A DNA stretch of 64,000 bases, from positions 744,001 to 808,000 of the forward strand of contig NZ_CP053108.1 of the NCBI RefSeq assembly GCF_013009075.1, given 5' to 3'. The notes under the pieces are model-generated. The model saw nothing but the letters and a program-made list of their open reading frames with translations, was not told the DNA's origin and did no database searches. The position numbers and the translations under genes are program-made. This document shows, in pieces, positions 26,724-35,639 of this stretch; positions within the stretch are counted from its first letter, which is position 1; every line of letters begins with the position of its first letter. Source of the DNA: Halomonas sp. TA22. GTDB lineage: Bacteria > Pseudomonadota > Gammaproteobacteria > Pseudomonadales > Halomonadaceae.

Positions 26724-27175
26724 CCCTTTGTATGGTCCTTTCCTTTGGGCAAGCGCCCTTGAGTGGGCGAGTTACCGACGTTCGTCATCATCGGGCGTGG
26801 CAAGTGCCGACAAGGCTCGGCCAATATGCTCCGATCACATGCCCATCACACTCATGCTAGCGAATGATACCCAAAGATACCCGAAATAACCGAGCTTGCA
26901 GTGAGTGTTGCGCATTTCCCCGCTTGCGTGAAGCGAAACTCGATAAAAAATCGTGCAGGAATGGGCACTTCCGAGCGAGTCAAAGCATACCCAGGCCAAC
27001 CACAAGATATACACAACGTTATCCACTCGATAAGCGGCTACGCCAATCGCCTCGTCGAGACGCTACACGAAACAAGGCCGCACGCTCAATTATCTCCATC
27101 TATGCGGCCTTCGCAGGCTAGGTCGGAGCGGACTCCATGAGCGAATCGCCCCGCACTAAGCGGGAATATTTACGT
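26724..27175. other. 452-base intergenic region between rstA and the lactonase pseudogene
   Basis: No convincing gene is seen. It contains the direct repeats at 26866-26886, AT-rich tracts near 26945-27025, and a nine-base stem (27074-27082 with 27103-27111) with a 20-base loop that is not a convincing terminator. The rstA promoter is expected in its left part. Confidence 0.6.
26866..26886 (-). promoter_or_regulatory. tandem ten-base direct repeats upstream of rstA
   Basis: GATACCCAAA is followed immediately by GATACCCGAAA; on the minus strand these read as two consecutive TTTSGGGTATC half-sites with a 10-base period, the spacing that OmpR/PhoB-type regulator dimers recognise. They lie 143-163 bases ahead of the rstA start. 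No match to the published E. coli RstA box is claimed. Confidence 0.4.
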
Positions 27176-27585
27176 TCAGGCCAGCCTCAGCGGCGGCTCG
27201 GCAAGACCGGCAATACTCAACGGTGCGACGAACAGGGCGCGGGCCTTGGTATCGCGCGCGCTGGGCAGCGTCCATGCCCTCGCGAGCGGTGGTGATATAG
27301 AGCCGATCCAGTTGCTTGCCGCCGAACGCGGGACAGGAGGGCTGCGCTGTCGGCACTAGATTCGGCCCTCTTGCCCATGCTGAAGGGCCACAAGCTGCCG
27401 TGACGATCGACACGCCCGTCATTGGAGCGGGTCAGCGCATTGTCGGCGTCGAAATCGTATAGCGGCTCATGATATTTAGTGTGGGTATCGACACGCAGTA
27501 GCGAGCGCTCTGCGGCATACCAGAGCGGCCTCTCGCCAAGCTCGCAGCCGCTGGCCTGGGCACGCGTTGCCCACCGCCCACTCAT
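27176..27585 (-). pseudogene. decayed SMP-30/gluconolactonase-family gene at the end of the galactonate operon
   Basis: Only about 410 bases remain of a gene that normally encodes roughly 290 residues. The reading starts with an ATG at 27585 that overlaps the dgoA stop (ATGA). In that frame are LGERPLWYAAERSLLRVDT, then SNDGRVDRHGSLWPFSMG, both recognisable SMP-30 segments but brought close together by an internal deletion. The next block, CPAFGGKQLDRLYITTAREG, is in a second frame (around 27290-27340), and the terminal ALFVAPLSIAGLAEPPLRLA followed by TGA at 27176 is in a third. So at least two frameshifts and two large deletions are present. The intact gene was probably a sugar lactonase supplying galactonate to the pathway. 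Confidence 0.85.
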
Positions 27586-28205
27586 GGGGCGAGCCCGGCG
27601 GCCCGCCAGGCACGCGCCAGCTCTCCGGCGCGCTCGCCGACCTGCTCGGCGCTCAGCCCAGGCGTGTAGAGGGCGGTGCCGAGCCCCGCTCCATGGACGC
27701 CGGCTCGTCGCCACTCGGCGAAATTGTCGGCCCCGATACCGCCTACTGCATAGAGCTCGGTGCCTGCCGGCAGCACCGCGAGCATCGCCTTCATGCCACT
27801 GATGCCGACCTGGGATGCGGGGAACAACTTGAGACCGCTGGCGCCGGCATCGAGCGCGGCAAACGCCTCGCTCGGGGTCACGATGCCCGGCATCGAGACC
27901 ATCTCCAGGTCGCGGCTGGCACGAATCACCTCGACGTTGCAGTTGGGCGAGACCACCAGACGTCCGCCTGCGGCATGTACCTCGCGCACCTGGTCGACGC
28001 TCAGTACAGTCCCCGCCCCCACCAGAATGCGATCGCCATGATGATCACGGCAGTGCTCGCCGAGCAGGCGAATGCTGTTGAGCGGCTCGGGGGAATTGAG
28101 CGGCACTTCGATCCGGGTAATGCCGGCGGCGATGATCGCCTCGGCGATGATGACGATCTCACCCGGCGTGACACCCCGCAGAATGGCGACTAGAGGTAAG
28201 CTCAT
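27582..28205 (-). CDS. dgoA: 2-dehydro-3-deoxy-6-phosphogalactonate aldolase
   Basis: The 207-residue protein belongs to the KDPG/KDPGal aldolase family: Glu33 in TRIEVPLNSPEP, the Schiff-base Lys126 in GLKLFPASQ, and GRLVVSPNCN. The VPLNSPEP and SPNCN forms are typical of DgoA rather than of Eda. It splits KDPGal into pyruvate and glyceraldehyde 3-phosphate, the last step of D-galactonate catabolism. Order dgoR-dgoD-dgoK-dgoA supports this; it begins 48 bases after dgoK and its stop overlaps the start of the lactonase pseudogene. Confidence 0.93.
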   Translation of the reverse strand: MSLPLVAILRGVTPGEIVIIAEAIIAAGITRIEVPLNSPEPLNSIRLLGEHCRDHHGDRILVGAGTVLSVDQVREVHAAGGRLVVSPNCNVEVIRASRDLEMVSMPGIVTPSEAFAALDAGASGLKLFPASQVGISGMKAMLAVLPAGTELYAVGGIGADNFAEWRRAGVHGAGLGTALYTPGLSAEQVGERAGELARAWRAAGLAP

Positions 28206-28253
28206 GGTATTTCCTTGGCAAGTGGGACGAAGGAGTCGGGCGCAAGGGGCGCC

Positions 28254-29240
28254 CTATCCATGATGGCGACGCACCCGGGCGAGGCCGGCCACGATCATCT
28301 CGGCGTTGGCGTGAGTGTGAACCGCGAATCCCAGGTGCTCGAGCGCCAGGCGATAGCGTCGACACAACGCCTCATCGCCGATCAAGTGGATGGCCTCTCC
28401 GTGTGAAAGCTCCCGGGTGGCCCCCGCCAGCTCAAGGCCCAGCACCAGCCCGGAGAGGCGTGCCGCAAGCACAGTGCTGCGCCTGTGGGCGGGCAATTGG
28501 CTGTCGAGCAGGTCGCGGGCACGTATGCCGAACAGCTCCGCACTCAAGCTCTCGGGGTGGCGGCAGGCCTCATCGATACCCGACAGATACGCTGCCTGGC
28601 ACGCCTCGCCGTTGTCAGCCGCCTCTTGGGCCGGAGCGCGCACCGAGTGCGCCAGCACCGACGTCTCGCTGAGCAGCTTGTAAAGCTCGCCGCTCAGGTA
28701 AGTCCGAAAATGGCCCACCCGCCCGTTATCGAGATAGACCCATTTGGCATGGGTACCCGGCAGGCAGACGCTGCCACTAAGCCCCGGATGGCGCGATAGC
28801 AACCCTGCCAGTTGCGTCTCCTCGCCGCGCATCACGTCGAAGCGTCGCTCACCGTCGTCGTGCTGACTCAGGCCCGGCACGATCGCCACGTCAAGACGAG
28901 GATCGCGGGTGGCAACCGGCGTTAGCTGATGAGCGAGGTGCTCGAGCGCGCAACTGGCCGAGCCTTCGAGAGCGAGGTAGGCCGCCTCGACCCACCCCTG
29001 ACGGGCCCCGGCCATGCCACAGACCAGCACTTGAGTCTGGCGACCTTCGGCAAGCCAACCATCGATCGTCTCCAGCAGTGCCGCCTCGAACTGCGCCGGC
29101 GCCAGGCTGAGCATACCGCGGGGCGCCGAGCGTTCAGCCATCACCCGGTCGTCGCCATCCAAGGCCCAGGCACGCAGGTTGCTCGACCCCCAGTCGACCG
29201 CGACCCAGTCGGCTGTGAGGGCAGGGGCAGTATTGGTCAT
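28254..29240 (-). CDS. dgoK: 2-dehydro-3-deoxygalactonokinase
   Basis: This 328-residue protein has the DgoK pattern: AVDWGSSNLRAWALDGD at the N-terminus (phosphate-1 loop), VLVCGMAGARQGWVEAAYL, and VCLPGTHAKWVYLDNG-RVGHFRTYLSGELY. It phosphorylates 2-dehydro-3-deoxygalactonate with ATP to give KDPGal. The ATG at 29240 is used because upstream in-frame sequence overlaps dgoD. It lies between the dehydratase and aldolase genes of the same pathway. Confidence 0.93.
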   Translation of the reverse strand: MTNTAPALTADWVAVDWGSSNLRAWALDGDDRVMAERSAPRGMLSLAPAQFEAALLETIDGWLAEGRQTQVLVCGMAGARQGWVEAAYLALEGSASCALEHLAHQLTPVATRDPRLDVAIVPGLSQHDDGERRFDVMRGEETQLAGLLSRHPGLSGSVCLPGTHAKWVYLDNGRVGHFRTYLSGELYKLLSETSVLAHSVRAPAQEAADNGEACQAAYLSGIDEACRHPESLSAELFGIRARDLLDSQLPAHRRSTVLAARLSGLVLGLELAGATRELSHGEAIHLIGDEALCRRYRLALEHLGFAVHTHANAEMIVAGLARVRRHHG

Positions 29241-29295
29241 GGGCGGCTTCTCTTTTGCATATGACACATCGCACTCATGGCATCCATCATTGCAC

Positions 29296-30444
29296 TCACC
29301 ACTCGGCGACGGAGCCATCATCATGGCTCCATACTGGATTGCGCCAGCGGTGGCCGACCTTGGCGCGCTCCTCGACAAAAGCCTCGTCGATCTCGACGCC
29401 AAGCCCGACGCCCTGCGGCACGATACAGAAGCCATCCTCGATGGCCAGCGCCGACTTATCGACCAGGTAGTCGAGCACGTCATTGTCCTTATTGTAGTGA
29501 ATGCCCATGCTCTGCTCCTGGATGAAGGCGTTGTGACACACCGCATCCAGCTGCAGCGAGGCGGCCAGGGTCAGCGGTCCCAGCGGGCAGTGCGGCGCCA
29601 GCGCCACATCGTAGGCGGAGGCGAGACTGGCGATCTTCAACCCCTCGCTGATCCCCCCGCAATGGGAGAGGTCGGGCTGAACGATGTCGACCATGCCTTC
29701 GGTCAGCAGGTCGCGAAACTGGAAACGCGTGTGCAGCCGCTCGCCGGTGGCGATCGGCGTCCCCAGCCCTTGTGCGATGTGCTTCAGTGCCGGCAGGTGC
29801 TCGGGGGCGACCGGCTCCTCGATGAACATCGGATGGAACTGCTCGAGTTCGCGCAGCAGCGCCTTGGCCATCGGGCGATGCACGCGGCCATGGAAGTCGA
29901 TACCGATCCCGATATCCGTGCCTACCGCCTCGCGGGCTTCCGCCACCCGGGCCACGGCTTCATCGATCTTGCGGTGCGTGTCGACGATTTGCATTTCCGG
30001 CGTGCCGTTCATCTTGAAGGCGGTAAAGCCCTTCTCGACCAATGCCTTGGCGCCCGCACCGACGTCGCTTGGCCTATCACCGCCGGTCCAGGCGTACATG
30101 CGGATATTGTCGCGTACCGCCCCGCCCAGCAGTTGATGCACCGGCACCCCCAGATCACGCCCCTTGAGATCCCACAAAGCCTGATCGATGCCGGCGATGG
30201 CCGACATCAGGATCGGACCGCCGCGGTAGAAGCCGGCCCGGTACATGATGTTCCATAGATGCTCGATACGGTGTGGATCCTGTCCGATCAGATAGTCGGC
30301 CAGCTCGTGCAGCGCCGCCTCGACGGTAGCGGAACGCCCCTCGATGACCGGCTCACCCCAGCCGTAGCAGCCTTCATCCGTCTCGATCTTGAGAAACAAC
30401 CAGCGCGGCGGCACTTGCCAAGTCTTGAGTCGGGTTATCTTCAT
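29296..30444 (-). CDS. dgoD: D-galactonate dehydratase
   Basis: At 382 residues this equals the length of E. coli DgoD, and the enolase-superfamily catalytic segments are intact: [14 protein letters not shown] (metal Asp and general-acid His), [10 protein letters not shown] (metal Glu), ATGERLHTR (metal Glu) and [10 protein letters not shown] (catalytic His). [13 protein letters not shown] and the terminal [15 protein letters not shown] are also DgoD-like. It removes water from D-galactonate to give 2-dehydro-3-deoxygalactonate. It starts 42 bases after the dgoR stop. Confidence 0.96.
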   Translation of the reverse strand: MKITRLKTWQVPPRWLFLKIETDEGCYGWGEPVIEGRSATVEAALHELADYLIGQDPHRIEHLWNIMYRAGFYRGGPILMSAIAGIDQALWDLKGRDLGVPVHQLLGGAVRDNIRMYAWTGGDRPSDVGAGAKALVEKGFTAFKMNGTPEMQIVDTHRKIDEAVARVAEAREAVGTDIGIGIDFHGRVHRPMAKALLRELEQFHPMFIEEPVAPEHLPALKHIAQGLGTPIATGERLHTRFQFRDLLTEGMVDIVQPDLSHCGGISEGLKIASLASAYDVALAPHCPLGPLTLAASLQLDAVCHNAFIQEQSMGIHYNKDNDVLDYLVDKSALAIEDGFCIVPQGVGLGVEIDEAFVEERAKVGHRWRNPVWSHDDGSVAEW

Positions 30445-30486
30445 GAAACGGCTCCTTGTTGAGCGAAGGACAGAATATTGGGGAGA

Positions 30487-31230
30487 TCACGGATGGCTGC
30501 CGCGACAGGCATCCGCCAGATCAGCGGCGGTGCGCTCGAGCACACGCTCGGTTGCCAGACGTGCCGCATCGGGCTGACGCAGTCGAATCGCCTCGAACAG
30601 CTGGCGGTGACGCTCGAGACTGTCCTCGAGCGTGGTGGCGTTGTGCTGGGAGTGATGAATCAGGGCAACGATGGAGGGACGCAACAACAGCCCCATCTGG
30701 CGCCAGACCAGGTTGTGACTGGCACGGTAGATCGCTTCGTGAAAGGCCACATCGTACTCGGCGTGCTCGTCGCGACGCCCAGGATCCGCAGCGCTCTCGC
30801 GCATCCCGATGAAGGCCGCTTCGATGCGCGACAGATCCTGCGCCGTGGCGGACAATGCCGCCAACTCGCTGACGCGGGGCTCGGCGGAGAGCCGGAAAGT
30901 ATGCACTTCGCGCACCAGCTGCGGATGGGGTTCATCGAGGCTTGAGATCCAGTCGCTCATTAGCGGGTCGAGCAGATGCCACTCGACGATGTTACGTACG
31001 ACCGTGCCACGCCCCGCCGTTCTTTCGATCAGGCCGCAACTGCTGAGGGCGGCCAGGGCATTGCGTACCCGGTTGCGACTGACCGAAAAGTGCTCGCACA
31101 AGTCCAGCTCACGGGGGAAGGTGTCGCCGCTGGCCCACTTGCCCGATAGGATGGCATGGGCAAGCGTAGTGGAGAGCGCGCTCGCCCCTCCGGTGTGAGG
31201 AGGAAGTGGCAGTTCCGATAATATGGACAA
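30487..31230 (-). CDS. dgoR: GntR/FadR-type repressor of the galactonate operon
   Basis: The 247-residue protein has a GntR winged helix near residues 35-80 (FPRELDLCEHFSVSRNRVRN, then GLIERTAGRGTVV) and an all-helical FCD effector domain. In E. coli, DgoR represses the dgo genes and is released by galactonate. Translation appears to begin at TTG (31230) with GGGAG six bases upstream; no ATG is nearby in frame. It is the first gene of the operon and so probably represses itself; a FadR-type dyad and a consensus -10 box lie just upstream. Confidence 0.9.
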   Translation of the reverse strand: MSILSELPLPPHTGGASALSTTLAHAILSGKWASGDTFPRELDLCEHFSVSRNRVRNALAALSSCGLIERTAGRGTVVRNIVEWHLLDPLMSDWISSLDEPHPQLVREVHTFRLSAEPRVSELAALSATAQDLSRIEAAFIGMRESAADPGRRDEHAEYDVAFHEAIYRASHNLVWRQMGLLLRPSIVALIHHSQHNATTLEDSLERHRQLFEAIRLRQPDAARLATERVLERTAADLADACRGSHP

Positions 31231-31250
31231 GATGATCTCCCTAATATCTG

Positions 31251-31256
31251 ATTATA
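31251..31256 (-). promoter_or_regulatory. TATAAT -10 element of the dgo operon
   Basis: On the minus strand the bases read exactly TATAAT, 21 bases upstream of the dgoR TTG start, which would leave a very short leader. No good -35 element at 16-18 bases is evident, though the operator dyad occupies that position. Confidence 0.55.
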
Positions 31257-31264
31257 CCCTATGT

Positions 31265-31277
31265 AATGTCAGACATT
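31265..31277. promoter_or_regulatory. FadR/GntR-type operator dyad, probable DgoR site
   Basis: AATGTCAGACATT is a perfect 13-base palindrome with a single central base. It fits the FadR-subfamily half-site arrangement (T.GT...AC.A). It lies nine bases upstream of the TATAAT, where a bound repressor would block RNA polymerase. Confidence 0.6.
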
Positions 31278-31443
31278 TTATTCAAGGAAACTTGTTCCGC
31301 CTATCGCTAGACATTGGTCTTGTTTTACTCCCGATCAGCCAGCCTGCCCGCTTCACTGCGCCATGGATTTTAGCGTCCAGGCTAGGTAGGCTCGTCACTC
31401 ATGGACGTCGCAGCACATCAGGGAAGAGAGGTCATGGATCACC

Positions 31444-33072
31444 ATGCAAGTGCTTAGGCAATTCTCAGCGGTTGGCCTGCTGGTCGGCACGCTGTTCTTC
31501 GCCTTTTCCCTCACCCCGAGCCTGCTCCCTCGCCCCCTGTACGCACAGGGAATCATCTCCGGCCTATCGCTGTTCGCCGGATATTCGATCGGCTACGTGT
31601 CACGCTGGCTATGGTGCTATATGCAACTGCCGGTGCCCGGGCCACGCATGGAGCGCATCGTCAAGCTGTCCGCGGCGGCCATCTGTACGCTGATCGCCGC
31701 AACCTTCCTGTGGCAGGCCTCGGCGTGGCAGAACTCGGTCAGAGCATTGATGGAGATGGACGAAGTCGAGGGCATACGCCCATTCAGCATTGCGCTGATC
31801 GCCCTGCTGCTGTTCATCGCGCTGCTCACGTTGGCGAGGCTGTTTCGCCGCACCTTCCGTTTCCTGTCACGCCGCTTTCAGCGTTTCGTCCCCCACCGGG
31901 TCTCCAATGTCATTGGCGTGATTGCGGCAGCCGCCCTGTTCTGGTCGGTGATCGAGGGGGTGCTGTTCACCCTGGCGCTACGAGCGGCGGACAACTCCTT
32001 CCAGCAAGTCGACGAGATGATCCAAGACGACCTGCAGTCCCCTGCCGACCCGATGCGTACCGGCAGCGCCGAGTCGCTGATAAGCTGGGAAGCGCTAGGC
32101 AGCCGCGGTCGCAGGTTCGTCACGGCGGGGCCTTCGGCGCAGGAGTTGAGTGCGTTTCTCGGTGAACAGGCGCCCGACCCGATTCGGGTCTATGTAGGGC
32201 TTAATGCCGCGGAGACCCCGGAAGAGCGGGCCAACCTGGCCCTCGAGGAGCTCAAGCGGGTCGGGGGATTCGAGCGCTCCCTGCTGCTGCTGGCCACTCC
32301 GACCGGTCGCGGCTGGCTGGATCCTGCCGCCCAGAACAGCGTGGAGTATCTGCACCGCGGCGATATCGCCACCGTCGCGGCTCAATACTCCTATCTGCCA
32401 AGCCCCCTGGCGCTGATCATCGAGGGGGAGTATGGCGCCGAAACCGCCCGCGCCCTGTTCGAGGCCGTCTACCGTTACTGGACGACCCTGCCCGAGGATG
32501 AGCGGCCACGCCTCTATCTGCATGGCTTGAGCCTCGGGTCGCTCAACTCCGATCTCTCCTTCGATATCTACGACATCATCGACGACCCCTTTCATGGCGT
32601 TCTCTGGAGCGGCCCACCGTTTCGCAGCGACACCTGGCGTGCGGTAACCCAGGGGCGCGACCCAGGCAGCCCAGCCTGGCTGCCGACGTTTCGCAATGGC
32701 TCGGTAGTGCGTTTCATGAATCAGCATCAAGGATTAGACTCCCCTGCGGGGAACTGGGGCGCGTTTCGCATCGCCTACCTGCAGTATGCAAGCGACCCGG
32801 TCACCTTCTTTGAGCCGAGTTCGCTATATCGCGAGCCTGAATGGATGCGCGAGCCGCGCGGCCCGGACGTATCGCCGGAGCTTCGCTGGTACCCGGTGGT
32901 GACCATGCTGCAGCTGCTGGCCGATCTCGCCATCGGCGTCGCCCCGCGTGGCTATGGCCATGAATACTCGGTTGCCGATTACATCGACGCTTGGGTGGCG
33001 CTGACCGAGCCGGAAGAGTGGTCCGATGCGCAGCTCGAGCGGCTACGCGAGCGGTTTGCCTCGAACAATTGA
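31444..33072 (+). CDS. integral-membrane alpha/beta hydrolase (Abhydrolase_9 type)
   Basis: The 542-residue protein has an N-terminal membrane domain beginning with SLTPSLLPRPLYAQGIISGL, the hallmark of the Abhydrolase_9 N-terminal family, with about five hydrophobic segments through residue 185. The C-terminal half is a predicted alpha/beta hydrolase with a nucleophile-elbow-like LHGLSLGSLNSDLS and RMNQHQ-type conserved downstream elements. Substrate is unknown; relatives are predicted lipases or esterases at the membrane. The gene is divergent from dgoR and stands alone. Confidence 0.85.
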   Translation: MQVLRQFSAVGLLVGTLFFAFSLTPSLLPRPLYAQGIISGLSLFAGYSIGYVSRWLWCYMQLPVPGPRMERIVKLSAAAICTLIAATFLWQASAWQNSVRALMEMDEVEGIRPFSIALIALLLFIALLTLARLFRRTFRFLSRRFQRFVPHRVSNVIGVIAAAALFWSVIEGVLFTLALRAADNSFQQVDEMIQDDLQSPADPMRTGSAESLISWEALGSRGRRFVTAGPSAQELSAFLGEQAPDPIRVYVGLNAAETPEERANLALEELKRVGGFERSLLLLATPTGRGWLDPAAQNSVEYLHRGDIATVAAQYSYLPSPLALIIEGEYGAETARALFEAVYRYWTTLPEDERPRLYLHGLSLGSLNSDLSFDIYDIIDDPFHGVLWSGPPFRSDTWRAVTQGRDPGSPAWLPTFRNGSVVRFMNQHQGLDSPAGNWGAFRIAYLQYASDPVTFFEPSSLYREPEWMREPRGPDVSPELRWYPVVTMLQLLADLAIGVAPRGYGHEYSVADYIDAWVALTEPEEWSDAQLERLRERFASNN

Positions 33073-33115
33073 GCCGAACGGCCCGCTAAAGAATGGCTGC
33101 CGCGTTCAGCTGGGA

Positions 33116-33144
33116 TTGATTCGCAACTCGACGAGGACTAATGT
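33116..33144 (+). promoter_or_regulatory. possible sigma-70 promoter of the 39-residue gene
   Basis: TTGATT (33116-33121) and TAATGT (33139-33144) are 17 bases apart. The -35 is a fair match, the -10 is weak. Confidence 0.35.
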
Positions 33145-33182
33145 AGAGCTCTGAACCATCGACGGAGTGAGGAGGTTCATCC

Positions 33183-33302
33183 ATGACCGACAGCAACGGC
33201 AAGAGCGTGATCAAGCGCGTCTATGTTCCCACCCATGTACGCGACCTGCCCAACGGGGAGAAACTCAAGGTCCCCGGGCACTACAAGTCACCTCCCCGCT
33301 GA
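33183..33302 (+). CDS. 39-residue basic protein of unknown function
   Basis: This short reading frame (MTDSNGKSVIKRVYVPTHVR and 19 more residues, ending SPPR) has a strong ribosome site (GAGGAGG seven bases before ATG), a possible promoter and an almost ideal intrinsic terminator immediately after the stop. These signals make it a real small gene rather than chance. The product is basic, rich in Lys, Arg, Val and Pro, without a membrane segment or cysteine. The family was not recognised and no function is proposed. Confidence 0.75.
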   Translation: MTDSNGKSVIKRVYVPTHVRDLPNGEKLKVPGHYKSPPR

Positions 33303-33312
33303 GAATATGAAG

Positions 33313-33349
33313 TCCACGCCGTCCGATGCATCGGACGGCGTGGATTTTT
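33313..33349 (+). terminator. strong intrinsic terminator
   Basis: Bases 33313-33344 form a perfect 32-base palindrome (stem TCCACGCCGTCCGA with loop TGCA) followed by TTTTT. It ends the 39-residue gene and separates it from the convergent polyketide operon. Confidence 0.92.
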
Positions 33350-33372
33350 CATCTGGCGTGACTGCCGACTGA

Positions 33373-34470
33373 TCAGCTCAGCAGCACGGCTTCAAACGAC
33401 AGACCCGGGCCGAAACCCAGCATGACACAGGGCCCCCTCGCCCCCTGCGCTCGCATACGCTGCAGCACGAACAGCACCGTCGGCGACGACATGTTGCCGT
33501 GCTCCGCCAGGATCTCTGACGAGACCCGACTCGCCTCTTCGGGAAGCTCCAGGGCCTGGGTCACCGCCTTGAGAATGTCCGGCCCACCCGGGTGGATCGC
33601 CCAGTGGCTGACGTCCCCAAGCGTCATGGCATGACCGGCCAGCCAGCCTTCGAGCCACTCGCGCAGCGAGGCACGAATCAGCCTTGGCACCTCGCTTGAC
33701 AAGGTCATCTCGAAGCCGTGGTCGCCGACCGTCCAGGTCATGGCGCTGCCCGTGCCCTGGGCCAGCCGACTCTGTGTATCCACCAGTTGCCACTCATCGG
33801 CTTGATCCACAGCCGGTGCAAGAATCGCAGCACCCGCGCCATCCGCGAATAGCCCATTGGCCAACACTCGCTGAGGGTTCCAGCCATACTGGAAGTGCAG
33901 GCTGCACAGTTCGACACAGCACAGCAGCACGCAAGCGTCGGGCTGCTCACCAACTAGTCCGCTCGCCGCACGCATGCCATTGAGCGCACCATGGCACCCC
34001 ATGAAGCCGATATTGAGCCGACCGATATCCGCTGACAGACCGAGACGCTGGATCAGCGCCGCATCGAGCCCCGGCGACACCATGCCGGTACACGAGACGG
34101 TCACCAGATGGGTGATCGCCGCCGGGTCGACGCCGCTATCCCCGAAGGCCGAGCGGCACGCCCGCTCCGCCAGTGGACCCGCCTCTTCCACGTAGCGGCG
34201 CAATCTTGCCGCGGTGGTCGGCCCTCGGGACTCGGGGGCCTCGCGCAGCGGAAAGAAGCGCTCGAAGCCCTGCGTCCCCTCTCCCGGACGTAGCAGCACG
34301 CTGCCGCGCGTTTGCACCTGGCTATGGCGATAGACACGCCGCAGCCAGGCCTGCTGGCGGCTGTCGCTGCAGCAGCGCGCCTGGGCGATGGCAATCGTCG
34401 TCTCCTGGTCGAGCGTCCCGGGCGGCGAGGCACACCCCACCCCCATGAGTGTTGAGCGAGTCATCTTCAT
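33373..34470 (-). CDS. type III polyketide synthase (chalcone/stilbene synthase family)
   Basis: The 365-residue protein has the thiolase-fold catalytic triad of type III synthases: Cys159 in NIGFMGCHGALNG, His293 in WAIHPGGPDIL and Asn326 in EHGNMSSPT; the C-terminal GFGPGLSFEAVLL loop is also typical. Such enzymes extend an acyl-CoA starter with malonyl-CoA and cyclise to resorcinols, pyrones or phloroglucinols. Starter and product cannot be read from sequence. The ATG at 34470 overlaps the oxidoreductase stop (ATGA); a second ATG six bases in is equally well placed for the ribosome site. It is the last gene of a coupled three-gene operon. Confidence 0.93.
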   Translation of the reverse strand: MKMTRSTLMGVGCASPPGTLDQETTIAIAQARCCSDSRQQAWLRRVYRHSQVQTRGSVLLRPGEGTQGFERFFPLREAPESRGPTTAARLRRYVEEAGPLAERACRSAFGDSGVDPAAITHLVTVSCTGMVSPGLDAALIQRLGLSADIGRLNIGFMGCHGALNGMRAASGLVGEQPDACVLLCCVELCSLHFQYGWNPQRVLANGLFADGAGAAILAPAVDQADEWQLVDTQSRLAQGTGSAMTWTVGDHGFEMTLSSEVPRLIRASLREWLEGWLAGHAMTLGDVSHWAIHPGGPDILKAVTQALELPEEASRVSSEILAEHGNMSSPTVLFVLQRMRAQGARGPCVMLGFGPGLSFEAVLLS

Positions 34471-35639
34471 CTCCCCTCCCTGGGGTCCAGCGCGTAGCGC
34501 CGGTTGAGCCATGACGTAAACGGCGCGACCATCCCCGGTGCGGCATTGGCCAGGGGCAGCATGGCCGCCACCAGCCATGGACGGCGCAACAGTGCCGAGA
34601 TCACACGGCAGCTCCGCTGGCGCGCACGAATGACCTCGGCATGGCGTGCCGTCCACTCATCGACCAGCTCGCCTCTCCAAGCCTGTACAGCCTGCAGCGC
34701 CAACGGCTCGATGGCGGCGGCCCCTGCCACTGCCCAGCCCATCCCCTCGCCGGTGAAAGGCTCCACGTAACCCGCCGCATCGCCCAGAATCAGCACCCGC
34801 TCGGCTCCGAGCCGGGAGCGGCGGCGTGTCAGGTGCGGGGTGCCCTGCCACTGCGCCGCGCTGAGCGCATCGATAGGCGGAAAGGCGTTCTCGTCGAGAA
34901 TCGCCGTTACCGCCGCAAGCGGACCACCGCTACGCTTTACCCAGTTCGGATCGAGCGCCGCACCGAGGTTGAGCCGGCCCTCCTCGACCCGCACCAGGCC
35001 AACATAGCCATGCCGCCCGCACGCCATGTGAATCGTTCCTTGCTCATAGAAGCCAGGCGCGTCGTCGACGGTGGCTCCCATGCCAATGCGAGAGTTCGTC
35101 GCGACTCGTAGCGCCGCTGCATCGTCCTCATGTAGCAGACGACTGCCCAACCCATCACCGCCGATGACCAGCCGCGCCGCCACCGTGAATCGCTTGTCCG
35201 CCTGGCGAAGCGCAATTCGGCGAACCCCGCCCCGCCCCTGCGCGTCACTCCCGACCGGCTCGAGGCGCGCATGCGTCATTGTGAGAAACGTCACCCCTGC
35301 CGCTTCGGCACGCTCCGCCAGCCGTGCATCGAGAAGGCGACGGCTGATGGCTCGCCCGCTGGGCAAGCCGACCAATGCCTGGTGCCGGCCACTGGCAAGT
35401 CGAAGACGCGAGAAGGGCGGGCCTGCGTGCCCCACCTCGCCCAGACCCGCGTCATCGAGCGCCTGCAGTGCCGCGGCACTGATGCAGCCACCGCAGGGCT
35501 TGTCTCGCGGCCATAGGGATTTCTCGACCAGCAGCACGCTCAGGCCACGGCACGCCAGTCGGTAGGCGGACACGCTGCCGGCAACTCCCGCACCGATCAC
35601 CACCACGTCCCATTCGCGGGCCAGTCTCTCGAGACTCAT
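34467..35639 (-). CDS. FAD-dependent oxidoreductase (geranylgeranyl-reductase/monooxygenase-like)
   Basis: The 390-residue flavoprotein has the dinucleotide-binding fold WDVVVIGAGVAGSVSAYRLA at the N-terminus, the CGGCIS segment near residue 50 common in geranylgeranyl-reductase-type proteins, a second flavin motif VIGGDGLGSRL and the GDAAGYVEPFTGEGMGWA element near residue 290. It probably reduces or hydroxylates the product of the neighbouring polyketide synthase. Its ends overlap both neighbours by four bases, implying tight co-translation. Confidence 0.9.
   Translation of the reverse strand: MSLERLAREWDVVVIGAGVAGSVSAYRLACRGLSVLLVEKSLWPRDKPCGGCISAAALQALDDAGLGEVGHAGPPFSRLRLASGRHQALVGLPSGRAISRRLLDARLAERAEAAGVTFLTMTHARLEPVGSDAQGRGGVRRIALRQADKRFTVAARLVIGGDGLGSRLLHEDDAAALRVATNSRIGMGATVDDAPGFYEQGTIHMACGRHGYVGLVRVEEGRLNLGAALDPNWVKRSGGPLAAVTAILDENAFPPIDALSAAQWQGTPHLTRRRSRLGAERVLILGDAAGYVEPFTGEGMGWAVAGAAAIEPLALQAVQAWRGELVDEWTARHAEVIRARQRSCRVISALLRRPWLVAAMLPLANAAPGMVAPFTSWLNRRYALDPREGR

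Noticed and set aside
27010-27040. DnaA-box-like TTATCCACT near AT-rich sequence upstream of rstA, possible origin
   Set aside because: Only one imperfect box was seen, with no cluster and no replication genes nearby.
27074-27111. Nine-base stem with a 20-base loop as a terminator or small RNA
   Set aside because: The loop is too large and there is no T run; no flanking promoter was recognised.
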